NCBI GenBank assembly: GCA_963631655.1
Contig: CAVGRR010000012.1
Location: 1 to 44,960 of the forward strand
Length of the DNA stretch: 44,960 nt
Origin: Methanomethylophilus sp963631655
GTDB taxonomy: Archaea > Thermoplasmatota > Thermoplasmata > Methanomassiliicoccales > Methanomethylophilaceae
Direction of reading: 5' to 3'
Numbering within the stretch: position 1 is the stretch's first letter; every line of letters starts with the position of its first letter. The notes beneath the pieces were generated by a model, which was not told the origin of the DNA, ran no database searches, and worked only from the letters and a program-made list of their open reading frames with translations. This document shows positions 23,103 through 31,618 of this stretch, in pieces. Made by a program: the position numbers and the translations under genes.

Positions 23103-24980
23103 ATGGTGATTCTTGCCGTCCTCGCATCAGCGATGGTCGTCTTGTTCGTCATCCACACCGAGACAGACAGTTCTTCGGCCGAGTTGACAGCAAGCGGCGA
23201 ATGCGGCATCGGCGTCAACTATACGTTCAACGACGGCACCCTCGAGATATCCGGATCCGGATACATGTACGACTACTACGAGACGAACGCCCCGTGGTAC
23301 GAATACAGCAGCTCCATCACGAAGATCGTCATAGGCGACGGTATAACCTCCCTCGGAGAATGGGCGTTCATCAAATGCCTCAACCTCAAGGAGCTGACCA
23401 TGCCGATCACCCTCAACAGCGTGAAGTGCGACGCACACCCTGCCTTCGCAGGATGCAACGCGATCGAAAAGGTCCACTTCACCTGCGGAAACGGCGGATA
23501 CGCATACAATTACGCCGCATATCAGGTAAGCAATGCCTGGTATCAGAACACCCCGTGGTATCAGAGCAGGGACACACTCACTGAGATCGTCTTCGATGAC
23601 GGCATCAAATCTATCGGATCCGATGCCTTCCGTGAACTCAACATAACCGCTGTCAACCTCCCCGAGACCGTCGTATATCTCGGAAACCACTGTTTCTTCG
23701 ACTGCACCAAACTCACCGACCTTACCATCCCCGTAAGTCTCAACCCCTTCGGAAACGAGGACTACCCCGCATTCGCAGGCTGTGTGGCCATCGAGAATGT
23801 CACATTCACCGAAGGCAACGGAACCCCCTACGACTACAAGAACTGGTATGGGGGCCCCAGCAACACCGGACTCGCCCCCTGGAACATGAACAGTGCCAAC
23901 GGAAAGAAGATCACAATCTCCGAAGAGGTCACCTCTTTGGGAAGATACATGTTCTACGGATGCAACATCAAGGAACTTACGATCTCGATCAGTTTCAACG
24001 CGGTCTGGCTCGACAGCCACCCCGCATTCGAGGGAATGTACGGGCTCGAGAAGGTCACCTTCACCCCCGGTTCCGGATACGGATACAATTACGCCGCATA
24101 CGAGGACATCAACTGCTGGTACCAGCACACCCCCTGGTATATGTGCAAATCCACCCTCACCGAGATTGTGTTCGAAGACGGTGTCAAGCACATCGGATCC
24201 GACGCCTTCCGCGAGCTGAACATCACCCACATCGTGATCCCCGACTCCGTGGAATCCCTTGACAACCACACGTTCTTCCGCTGCGTGCAACTGACCGACC
24301 TCACCATCCCCATCACTCTCAATTGCGTGTACAACAACACCTATCCCGCATTCGATCAGTGCTACGCCATCACCACTGTCGAACTGACCGCCGGAAAGAC
24401 CGGAATCGGGTTTGATTACACCGAACACGTGCCTGTCTGGGCCACTCCGTTCCACAGGGCATGCAAGATCATAATTGATGCCGGAATCACCTACATCGGA
24501 GCCAACACCTTCGAAGGTTTCGCCTTCCTCGGAACCGACGGATCCATCCTTAAGCATACTGCCGAGAATCTAAGCGGACATGTCTTCTGCGGAGTGGACG
24601 GCATAATGTACCCGGCCGAAGGAAAATTCGTTGACGGGAAGTTCTTCGGAACCTTCAGCGGCAAATTCATCGGAAGCGTTGACGGAAAATTCATCGGATA
24701 CATCGGTGACAAGTACGTCAACGGCAGGTTCGTCGACAGCCACTTCGTCGGAAAGGTCAACGGAAAGTTCATCGGAAAAATTGACGGCAGGTTCGTAGGA
24801 GACGCCAGCGGCAGGTTCATCGGAACCTTCAACGGCAGCCCCTTTGACAACAGGATCGTCGACAACAGCATCTGCACTGACGACGACTGCTCGGTCAGCG
24901 ACAATGCCCTGACGGACAACCTTGACTCTACAATGACACCTGTTTCCGTAGAAGCCGGTGCTGAAAAAACGTCTTGTTGA
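23103..24980 (+). CDS. Secreted BspA-like leucine-rich-repeat protein with C-terminal F-x-G octapeptide repeats (LRR gene 2)
   Basis: From the first ATG the product has 625 residues, but this gives a signal peptide without a basic start. The frame is open upstream, and an ATT at 23055, eight bases after GGAG, would add 16 residues with RK and KLR and a proper n-region. Next come a short Cys-containing module (ECGIGVNYTFNDGTLEISGSG), BspA-type repeats with unusual Trp/Tyr-rich insertions (NTPWYQ, YNYAAYED), then about nine 8-residue units such as GKFIGSVD (residues ~500-580), and an acidic tail ending in Cys. No membrane anchor is seen. It is a probable surface or secreted binding protein, duplicated as LRR gene 3. 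Confidence 0.85.
   Translation: MVILAVLASAMVVLFVIHTETDSSSAELTASGECGIGVNYTFNDGTLEISGSGYMYDYYETNAPWYEYSSSITKIVIGDGITSLGEWAFIKCLNLKELTMPITLNSVKCDAHPAFAGCNAIEKVHFTCGNGGYAYNYAAYQVSNAWYQNTPWYQSRDTLTEIVFDDGIKSIGSDAFRELNITAVNLPETVVYLGNHCFFDCTKLTDLTIPVSLNPFGNEDYPAFAGCVAIENVTFTEGNGTPYDYKNWYGGPSNTGLAPWNMNSANGKKITISEEVTSLGRYMFYGCNIKELTISISFNAVWLDSHPAFEGMYGLEKVTFTPGSGYGYNYAAYEDINCWYQHTPWYMCKSTLTEIVFEDGVKHIGSDAFRELNITHIVIPDSVESLDNHTFFRCVQLTDLTIPITLNCVYNNTYPAFDQCYAITTVELTAGKTGIGFDYTEHVPVWATPFHRACKIIIDAGITYIGANTFEGFAFLGTDGSILKHTAENLSGHVFCGVDGIMYPAEGKFVDGKFFGTFSGKFIGSVDGKFIGYIGDKYVNGRFVDSHFVGKVNGKFIGKIDGRFVGDASGRFIGTFNGSPFDNRIVDNSICTDDDCSVSDNALTDNLDSTMTPVSVEAGAEKTSC
24653..24840 (+). repeat. Octapeptide (F-x-G-x-x-x-G-K) coding repeats
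   Basis: About nine imperfect 24-bp units encode GKF-V/I-G-type octapeptides near the C-terminus of LRR gene 2. The corresponding part of LRR gene 3 is degraded to isolated units such as GKFVDN. The regular aromatic/Gly spacing suggests a stacked beta structure. Confidence 0.7.
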
Positions 24981-25163
24981 AAGGGCCCTTCATCAGACCC
25001 CATTCGTCCCGTCCGGAACCAGTCACCCGGACGGGGCCTACATCCCACCTAATTCTGAACGTCTGGGTCTTTTCAAAAACGAGGGGGAATCTTCAAGAAG
25101 CTCTCCCCTCGATCCTCTTCAGATATCACTGATCAGAACCGCATTTGAGGTCTGAACATGCGG
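24981..25163 (+). repeat. 3' flank of LRR gene 2, copy 1 of the duplicated 3' region
   Basis: It holds the 10-bp palindrome AAGGGCCCTT (24981-24990) and a hairpin CCCGTCCGG/CCGGACGGG (25008-25016 with 25027-25035), then TGAACGTCTGGGTCTTTTC. All are repeated after LRR gene 3. The hairpin probably ends transcription. Positions 25164-25211 hold nothing recognisable. Confidence 0.65.
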
Positions 25164-25211
25164 AGCAGAATTCATTCCTGATCTCAAAAAATACAATCCT
25201 AATTATAATTC

Positions 25212-25497
25212 AATAGTTGTATTGAATACAAATATAATAGAAATTTATTAAGTATTATTACATTATAATTATTTTTTATTATAGCTATATTACATTTAAA
25301 TTAAAAATCAAATGTAATCAATCTGATTTATTCTACTATATGAATGTTGTCGGAGTTTTACAAATACTCTCCAATGTGTCTTCATATTGAATACAGCCTG
25401 TGCAACAGGTCCTGTGCTCGGAACCTCACACAGTGTGTGACCCGAAAAAGCTGAATGATGCAGCAAAACGGAGATGGTAACATTTACAGAAAAATAG
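25212..25497 (+). promoter_or_regulatory. Promoter and structured leader of LRR gene 3 (copy 2)
   Basis: TATTGAATAC is shared with copy 1; here TTCAATA/TATTGAA also forms an inverted repeat. A TATA-like ACTATATGAA is at about 25338-25347. The leader hairpin is ACAG/CTGT where copy 1 has ACGGG/CCCGT, and TCACAC/GTGTGA replaces CCTCAC/GTGAGG. Base pairing is thus kept although the sequence changed. Confidence 0.6.
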
Positions 25498-27224
25498 ATT
25501 CGAACAGTCCTCTGAAGCTCATGACGGTCATGGCGATCATTGCCGTCATCGCTTCAGCTATGACCGTCATGTTCGTACTCCATACCGAGTCCGACAGTTC
25601 TTCTGCCGAGCCGACAGACAGCGGTGAATGCGGCGACGATGTCAGATATACTTTCACAGACGGCACCCTCGAGATATCCGGATGGGGAAATATGTATCCT
25701 TACAGCGATGTGCACACCCCGTGGTACGAATACAGAAGCTCAATCACCAAGATCATCATCGGCAACTATGTCTCATCCATCCCGGCAGGGGGCTTCGCCG
25801 ACTGCAAAAACCTCAAGGAGCTGACCGTCCCGATCGGCCTCGACTGTGTGCAATGCGATGTAAACCCGGCATTCGTAGGGTGCAACGCCATAGAAAAGGT
25901 CCGTTTCACTCCCGGAATCGACGGTTGTGCAATCTTTTACACCACAGCCCAGGGATATAACCGTCTGTACACCAACACCCCCTGGTACCAGAGCAGGGAC
26001 ACACTCACCGAGATCAGCTTTGATGAAGGTGTCAAGAGCATCGGATCCAGGAATTTCGAGGACCTCTACATAACCTCTGTGGTCCTCCCCGAGTCGGTCG
26101 TAAAGCTCGCAAGTTACTGTTTCCTGAACTGCACCAAACTGACCCACCTTACCATCCCCGTAAGTCTCAATTCCTTCGGAAGCGAGGAGTCCCCCGCTTT
26201 CACAGGATGCGACGCTATCGAGTACGTCACCTTCACAGAAGGCAACGGGACCCCTTACGACTACAAACACTGGTGGGGAACCCCCTGCGATACAAATCTC
26301 GCCCCCTGGAACATGAACAGCTCCGTCGGAAAGAAGATCACCATCACCGAAGAAGTCACCTCTTTGGGAAGATACATGTTCTACGGATGCAACATCCAGG
26401 AGCTCACCATCCCGATCAGTTTCAACGCAGTCTGGCTCGACAAATATCCCGCTTTCGAGGGAACGCACGGTCTCCAGAAGGTCACCTTCACCCCTGGTTC
26501 CGGATACGGATACAATTACGCCGCATACGAGGATATCAACTGCTGGTACAAGCACACCCCCTGGTACATGTGCAGGGACACCCTCACCGAGATAGTGTTC
26601 GAAGACGGCATCAAGCACATCGGAACCGACGCCTTCCGCGAGCTGTACATCACCCACATCGTGATCCCCGACTCCGTGGAAGCCCTCGACAATCACACGT
26701 TCTTCCAGTGCGAACAGCTGACCGACCTCACCATCCCGATCACCCTCAACTGCGTGTACAACAAAACCTACCCCGCATTCGATCAGTGCTATGCCATATC
26801 CAACCTCCATCTGACCGCCGGAAAGACCGGAATCGGCTTTGATTACACCGAATACGTGCCGACCTGGTGTTCAACGTTCTACGGCAAATGCACGATCACG
26901 ATCGACAGTGATATCACCTACATCGGGGCCCACACCTTGGACTATCTCATTTTCATCGGAACCGACAGATGTGTCCTTCAGCATACTGCCGAAGAGCTGA
27001 GCGGACATGTCTTCAGCGGCTATGGTGGCATCCTGTACCTGGCTGATGAAAAAATCGTTGACGGTGCCGAAAATGTCGACGGCGGATGTGTCAACAACAT
27101 ACTCGTCGATGAGGGCAAGTTCGTTGACAACAGGTGCTTGGACCTCGGATCGCTCTGCGACGAGATCCCTGCCATATCCTTTGACTCTATCGTAACGCCC
27201 GTTTCCATAAGGAGCTGGTGCTGA
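25455..27224 (+). CDS. Secreted BspA-like leucine-rich-repeat protein (LRR gene 3)
   Basis: The frame has 589 codons from an ATG pair at 25455. The homologous codons in LRR gene 2 are AAG-ATA, so the true start may be the shared ATT at 25482 behind GGAG. A signal peptide (KLMTVMAIIAVIASAMTVMFVL) precedes the same Cys module, Trp/Tyr-rich LRR units and C-terminal region as LRR gene 2, with which it is co-linear over nearly its whole length. The octapeptide repeats are degenerate. Relative to gene 2 one extra base near the 3' end changes the last residues to SIRSWC. It is a tandem duplicate that has begun to diverge; its role is probably surface binding. Confidence 0.83.
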   Translation: MMQQNGDGNIYRKIDSNSPLKLMTVMAIIAVIASAMTVMFVLHTESDSSSAEPTDSGECGDDVRYTFTDGTLEISGWGNMYPYSDVHTPWYEYRSSITKIIIGNYVSSIPAGGFADCKNLKELTVPIGLDCVQCDVNPAFVGCNAIEKVRFTPGIDGCAIFYTTAQGYNRLYTNTPWYQSRDTLTEISFDEGVKSIGSRNFEDLYITSVVLPESVVKLASYCFLNCTKLTHLTIPVSLNSFGSEESPAFTGCDAIEYVTFTEGNGTPYDYKHWWGTPCDTNLAPWNMNSSVGKKITITEEVTSLGRYMFYGCNIQELTIPISFNAVWLDKYPAFEGTHGLQKVTFTPGSGYGYNYAAYEDINCWYKHTPWYMCRDTLTEIVFEDGIKHIGTDAFRELYITHIVIPDSVEALDNHTFFQCEQLTDLTIPITLNCVYNKTYPAFDQCYAISNLHLTAGKTGIGFDYTEYVPTWCSTFYGKCTITIDSDITYIGAHTLDYLIFIGTDRCVLQHTAEELSGHVFSGYGGILYLADEKIVDGAENVDGGCVNNILVDEGKFVDNRCLDLGSLCDEIPAISFDSIVTPVSIRSWC

Positions 27225-27420
27225 AAAAACGCCTTATTGAAAGGGCCCTTCATCAGACCCCATCCGCCCCGCCCGGAACCAGTCACCCGATCGGGGCAAA
27301 CATCCCACATAATCTGAACGTCTGGGTCTTTTCAAAAACGAGGGGAACGACCAAGAAGTTCTCCTCCAAAACACCTTCCCTAAACCGTATCGTACGGAGA
27401 GATCCTCCGCACGAATATAC
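27225..27420 (+). repeat. 3' flank of LRR gene 3, copy 2 of the duplicated 3' region
   Basis: It repeats AAGGGCCCTT (27241-27250) and the loop AACCAGTCACCCG. The stem base is now GCCCCG/CGGGGC (27266-27271 with 27292-27297), still pairing. Similarity to copy 1 fades after about 27365. Confidence 0.65.
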
Positions 27421-27484
27421 AGAACTGCTGTGCAACAGTCGTATAGATAGATCTGAATACGCGGAACTGAAAAACAGTGACCGA

Positions 27485-27504
27485 TGTGAAGTGTGCACTT
27501 CACA
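27485..27504. promoter_or_regulatory. Perfect 20-bp palindrome between LRR genes 3 and 4
   Basis: Arms TGTGAAGTG and CACTTCACA are perfectly complementary around a central TG. The 2-bp centre is too short for a stable RNA loop, so a DNA-binding site is more likely. It is about 170 bp upstream of the TATA box of LRR gene 4. The remainder of 27421-27658 shows no gene. Confidence 0.45.
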
Positions 27505-27658
27505 AAAATATCACAGTCCCAGAGGGAGAAAACTGTTGAACAGAACAGGCACTCCGAGACGATCCTGAACGGACCCGGCCATCACCTGACCCTGCAGAAA
27601 AACAAGGTTTTGACCGAGCCCTCATCAGCCGATTCCGATGTCTACTCGGAGTCTGCAA

Positions 27659-27751
27659 TATATATAAAAGAGTCTGAAAAAATTCAAGAAACAGATAGGG
27701 GACATGACATGTCCCAGCAACCCTGAAATCACCCTATATAGATAATCGAGG
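27659..27751 (+). promoter_or_regulatory. Promoter, folded leader and ribosome site of LRR gene 4
   Basis: TATATATAAAAG (27659-27669) predicts transcription from about 27690. The leader then has an outer stem ATAGGG/CCCTAT (27695-27700 with 27732-27737) enclosing GACATG/CATGTC (27701-27713) and an 18-nt single strand containing AGCAACCCTGAAA. GAGG at 27748-27751 precedes the ATG by 7 bases. The fold resembles a small ligand- or protein-binding leader but matches no riboswitch I can name. Confidence 0.5.
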
Positions 27752-27758
27752 AACAAAA

Positions 27759-30700
27759 ATGACACAATTTGAAACAGACAGAAAAACAACGAATTTCCGT
27801 CTGAAATCGATCTTGTTGGTCTTAACGGTCCTGGCTGCTTCGCTGACGGTCGTCTTCATCCTGAACAACGGATCAGAAGACATCTCCGCAGAGGAGACGG
27901 CCACCGCCTCCGACAGCAGTTCGGTAATCACCGGATCGTGCGGACCAAATGCAAAATACACTTTCGATCCGGATACAGGTAAAATGACCATTTCCGGATC
28001 CGGAAGAATGAATGACTGCGAATACCTGATCAGGCCCTGGCTCGGTCTTATGAATAATATCCGTGAGGTGGTCATCGAAGACGGCATCACATACATCGGA
28101 GCAAAATCGTTCGAAACATGTTACAACATTTCTAAAATCACCATCGGCAACAGCGTCACCGAGATCGGAACGATGGCCTTCGACTCGACCCAGATATCAA
28201 CTTTGGTCCTTCCTGATTCAGTGAAGAAGGTCGGAGAGTACGCGTTCGCACGCTGCAAATCACTGACCGACATTACATTCTCCAGTCAGCTGCAGTCGAT
28301 CGGAAAGTTTGCGTTCGGCTACTGCGAGGCACTGAAATCGGTCACCATACCCACATCAGTTACATACATCGGACCGGAGGCATTCTACCACTGCAACAAC
28401 CTGATCTCCGCCGAGGTCTCGCCCAATGTGAAAACCATCGAATCAAAGGTCTTCGCAGAATGCTATCTGCTGGAAAACGTCACCCTGGGCAAATCGATCT
28501 CATACATTGGAGACAATGCATTCTTATGGTGCAAATCCCTGAAAACGATCGATCTCACCGGAGTTTCGAAGATCTACACAGGAGCGTTCTACCTCTGTAC
28601 CGGCCTCGAATCAGTAGTACTGAGCAGTTCGCTGACCGAGATACAGGGTTCTGCATTCGGAAACTGTTCCGCACTCAAGGAAATATCGATCCCCGATAAG
28701 CTGTCACACCTCGGACCGTGTGCCTTCAAGGGCTGTTCCTCCCTTGAAAGTGTCAACATACCCAGCACCATCACAGAAATCGGTGAAGGAATGTTCCAGG
28801 AATGCAGCAAGCTCAAATCGATCGTCATCCCCGATTCCGTAACGGCCATCTACAAGTTTGCGTTCTGCGGCTGTTCCTCTCTCACCGATGTCACCATCGG
28901 CAAATCAGTCAAGACCATGGAATACGGCATATTCGACGACTGCAGTGCACTGACCACCTTGAGGTTCAATGCCATCGACTGCACGGTCTATGAATACGGT
29001 TCGTTGTTCTCCAACGCCGGTATGTCCGGAACCGGAATCAATGTCATCTTCGGCAACGAGGTCGTAAAGATCCCCGCAAACCTCTTCTACGAGCCGAAAC
29101 AGTCCAACTCATCGAAGATCGTCTCGCTGACCATCCCGAACAATGTTACCTCCATCGGTGACAAAGCGTTCGCAAACTGTGTGTTCCTGACCGAAATCTA
29201 CTTCAATGCAAGCTCCTGCGCCGACCTCTCCGCGGACGCGGAGGTGTTCAGATGTGCAGGCATCTCGGGGGACGGGATTACCGTCACCTTCGGAAATAAC
29301 GTGAAACGTGTCCCGCTGAATCTTTTCTACACCGAAGATCCGGCCAATGCACCCAAGGTGATCTCGGTTGATTTCGAAACGGTCACCTCCATCGGACACA
29401 ATGCATTCTGCAACTGCGCATCCCTCCGCAGCATCAAGCTCCCCGACACCCTCGAGAGCATCGGTGACAAGGCGTTCTTCAACTGTTCCTCGCTGACATC
29501 CCTCACCGTCCCCGAGAACGTGAACTACATCGGAAGCAACGCGTTCGCAGGCTGCACCGCACTGAATGAGATCAGGTTCAATGCAAAGGCCTGCAGCGAC
29601 ATGCCCTACGGATGGAATGCCTTCCTGAAGGCGGGAACCGCCGGCCAGGGAATCACTGTGATCTTCGGCGATGCCGTGACCAAGGTCCCAGCGAGCATAT
29701 TCTTCACAGCCGCCGCATCCGATTCGCCCAATGTGGTCACCGTCACATTCGGCAAATCCGTAACGGCCATCGGAGACCGCGCGTTCTACAACTGCGCCCA
29801 TCTTCAGAATTTCGTTCTCCCCGACACCCTTGAGAGCATCGGATACGGAGCGTTCGGCAACTGTACCTCTGTCACCGCAACCACCATCCCCGAATCCGTC
29901 ACCTCCATCGGCAACTACGCATTCTCCGGATGCACCGCTGTGAATGAACTGAACTTCAACGCCGTGAACTGCAACGATTTCAGCTACGATTCAAATGTCT
30001 TCTACAAGACCGGAATCAGCGGCGGAGGCATCAACGTGACCTTCAGCGACAAGATCACGAAGATCCCCGATTATATGTTCTATGTGAAGTCCGCTTCCAT
30101 GACAGCTGCCCTTGCCAACGTTACCATCGGCAGTTCCGTCATCACGATAGGCAACTGCGCCTTCGGAAACTGTACTTTCCTGAGTTCCATCGTCATCCCG
30201 GATTCCGTCACAACGATCGAGGATTACGCATTCTACAACTGCACTGGCCTCACCGACATCAAGTTCGGCAAGAACGTCAACGAGATCGGATATGCGGTGT
30301 TCTCCAACTGCGGCCTGACCTCGGTCACCATCCCGGATTATGTCAAGACCATCGGAGCCTATGCGTTCTCCAACTGCACCCACCTTACCTCTCTGACCAT
30401 AGGGAAATGCGTCAGGACCATCGGCAACTATGCGTTCATGAACTGTACCGCCCTCGAAAAATTGGTGTTCACCGCGTCGGTATGTTCGGACCTCACCTCC
30501 GGATCAAACCTGTTCTACAACTGCGGTACGGAAGGCAATGGGATCAGCGCATCATTCGATAATGCGATCCTGAGGATCCCCGATTACCTGTTCTACATCT
30601 CATATTCGAAGTACAGTCCGTCGATCGTTTCCGTAGACATCCCATCAAATATTGCTGTTATCTGTGCAAACTCATTCGGCAACCTGGTATTCTGTGATTC

Positions 30701-31457
30701 GAACGGGACCGAATTGGATATTTCGGCAGCTGTTCTTGCAGGACACAGGTTCACCGGATCTGACGGTGTACTGTTCATAAAGACCAAAATGTTCCTGAAT
30801 GCAGGCAACGGAACCGTTTCGGGTTCTGAGGTATCTGATGCACTTGCCGAGCTCGGAAAGACCGCCAACGGCGACGATTCTGTCCTTGTCCTCAATTCGG
30901 ATAAGAACGAACTCACCGTATCTTCCTCTGCACTCGAATCACTTGCAAATTCCGATTCATCCGCAGAATTCAAACTGAAATCGGGAATCTTCGAATTCAG
31001 TGATGATGCCACCGAGACCCTGGCCTCCGCAGGAACCGATATCACCCTGTCGATCACCGACGCGGACACCTCCGTTCTTGACAAAGATCAGAAGACCCGG
31101 ATCGGAGATGCGAGCGTCTACAGTCTGACGGCCACATCCGGAACATCCACCATATCGTCATTCGACGGAAACGTCACGGTCACACTCCCGTACAAGCTTT
31201 CCGCAGGAAAGACCGCGGCTGATGTCGAGGTCTACCACCTGCATGAAGACGGCGAACTCGAAAAGGTCGACTGCACCTACGACCTCTCCGCCGAGACTGT
31301 CTCCTTCCAGACGAACCACTTCTCCGTCTGGGCAGTGACCGATGACGGACTGCAGACCGTGAAGGACAACACCTCCCTGATCGCCATCGTCATCGTGGAG
31401 ATCGTCTCCGTCATCTGCATCGCCCTGTGCGTCAGAAAACATTTCAAAGCAAACTGA
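27759..31457 (+). CDS. Large membrane-anchored BspA-like leucine-rich-repeat surface protein (LRR gene 4)
   Basis: The product has 1232 residues from the ATG at 27759, with GAGG seven bases upstream. A signal peptide core (ILLVLTVLAASLTVVFIL, ~19-36) is followed by a Cys module (SCGPNAKYTFDPDTGKMTISG). About 35 BspA/LRR_5 units with IG..AF..C..L..V.IP spacing follow, including four longer 'F...G..G.GI.V.FG..V..IP..LFY' units like those of the giant gene at 1-2875. After residue ~1000 come a non-repeat domain and HFSVWAV-type sequence found near the ends of bacterial surface proteins. A C-terminal transmembrane helix (~1206-1225) with a basic tail VRKHFKAN anchors it, probably as an adhesin or host-interaction protein. 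Confidence 0.9.
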   Translation: MTQFETDRKTTNFRLKSILLVLTVLAASLTVVFILNNGSEDISAEETATASDSSSVITGSCGPNAKYTFDPDTGKMTISGSGRMNDCEYLIRPWLGLMNNIREVVIEDGITYIGAKSFETCYNISKITIGNSVTEIGTMAFDSTQISTLVLPDSVKKVGEYAFARCKSLTDITFSSQLQSIGKFAFGYCEALKSVTIPTSVTYIGPEAFYHCNNLISAEVSPNVKTIESKVFAECYLLENVTLGKSISYIGDNAFLWCKSLKTIDLTGVSKIYTGAFYLCTGLESVVLSSSLTEIQGSAFGNCSALKEISIPDKLSHLGPCAFKGCSSLESVNIPSTITEIGEGMFQECSKLKSIVIPDSVTAIYKFAFCGCSSLTDVTIGKSVKTMEYGIFDDCSALTTLRFNAIDCTVYEYGSLFSNAGMSGTGINVIFGNEVVKIPANLFYEPKQSNSSKIVSLTIPNNVTSIGDKAFANCVFLTEIYFNASSCADLSADAEVFRCAGISGDGITVTFGNNVKRVPLNLFYTEDPANAPKVISVDFETVTSIGHNAFCNCASLRSIKLPDTLESIGDKAFFNCSSLTSLTVPENVNYIGSNAFAGCTALNEIRFNAKACSDMPYGWNAFLKAGTAGQGITVIFGDAVTKVPASIFFTAAASDSPNVVTVTFGKSVTAIGDRAFYNCAHLQNFVLPDTLESIGYGAFGNCTSVTATTIPESVTSIGNYAFSGCTAVNELNFNAVNCNDFSYDSNVFYKTGISGGGINVTFSDKITKIPDYMFYVKSASMTAALANVTIGSSVITIGNCAFGNCTFLSSIVIPDSVTTIEDYAFYNCTGLTDIKFGKNVNEIGYAVFSNCGLTSVTIPDYVKTIGAYAFSNCTHLTSLTIGKCVRTIGNYAFMNCTALEKLVFTASVCSDLTSGSNLFYNCGTEGNGISASFDNAILRIPDYLFYISYSKYSPSIVSVDIPSNIAVICANSFGNLVFCDSNGTELDISAAVLAGHRFTGSDGVLFIKTKMFLNAGNGTVSGSEVSDALAELGKTANGDDSVLVLNSDKNELTVSSSALESLANSDSSAEFKLKSGIFEFSDDATETLASAGTDITLSITDADTSVLDKDQKTRIGDASVYSLTATSGTSTISSFDGNVTVTLPYKLSAGKTAADVEVYHLHEDGELEKVDCTYDLSAETVSFQTNHFSVWAVTDDGLQTVKDNTSLIAIVIVEIVSVICIALCVRKHFKAN

Positions 31458-31466
31458 TTCCAAAAA

Positions 31467-31486
31467 CCGGCGGGGAGACCCGTCGG
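31467..31486 (+). terminator. Terminator hairpin of LRR gene 4
   Basis: CCGGCGGG and CCCGTCGG pair over 8 bp (one G-T) with a GAGA loop, followed by a T-rich stretch. It begins 10 bp after the stop codon. Confidence 0.65.
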
Positions 31487-31544
31487 ACCTATTCTTTATC
31501 CCGACAGAGGGCCTCTTAATTACCCAATGTAAGTGACTTCATTA

Positions 31545-31597
31545 AAAAGTGTGTTCAGAGCGCATTTTTTATAAATAAAAAGTGTATTTCAAATACA
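31545..31597 (+). promoter_or_regulatory. Promoter of the first AAA_14/DUF4143 gene with operator-like repeats
   Basis: A TATA box (TATAAAT near 31570) is followed by TGTATTT/AAATACA (31583-31597, one-base centre) at the expected transcript start. AAAAAGTGT occurs twice (about 31545 and 31576) as a direct repeat. GAGGT at about 31606 is the ribosome site. Confidence 0.45.
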
Positions 31598-31618
31598 TTA
31601 ATTACGAGGTTGAGCAAT

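Noticed and set aside
23127..24557. A 476-codon minus-strand frame across LRR gene 2
   Set aside because: Antisense of a repetitive, codon-biased gene; no start site, signal or domain is visible.
27695..27737. SAM-type riboswitch before LRR gene 4
   Set aside because: A GCAACC string occurs, but the conserved core and multi-helix layout of known SAM riboswitches are missing.
28000..30700. Regular repeats that might be read as a CRISPR-like or satellite array
   Set aside because: They are protein-coding LRR units with varying sequence and no spacer-repeat structure. No CRISPR array or cas gene was seen.
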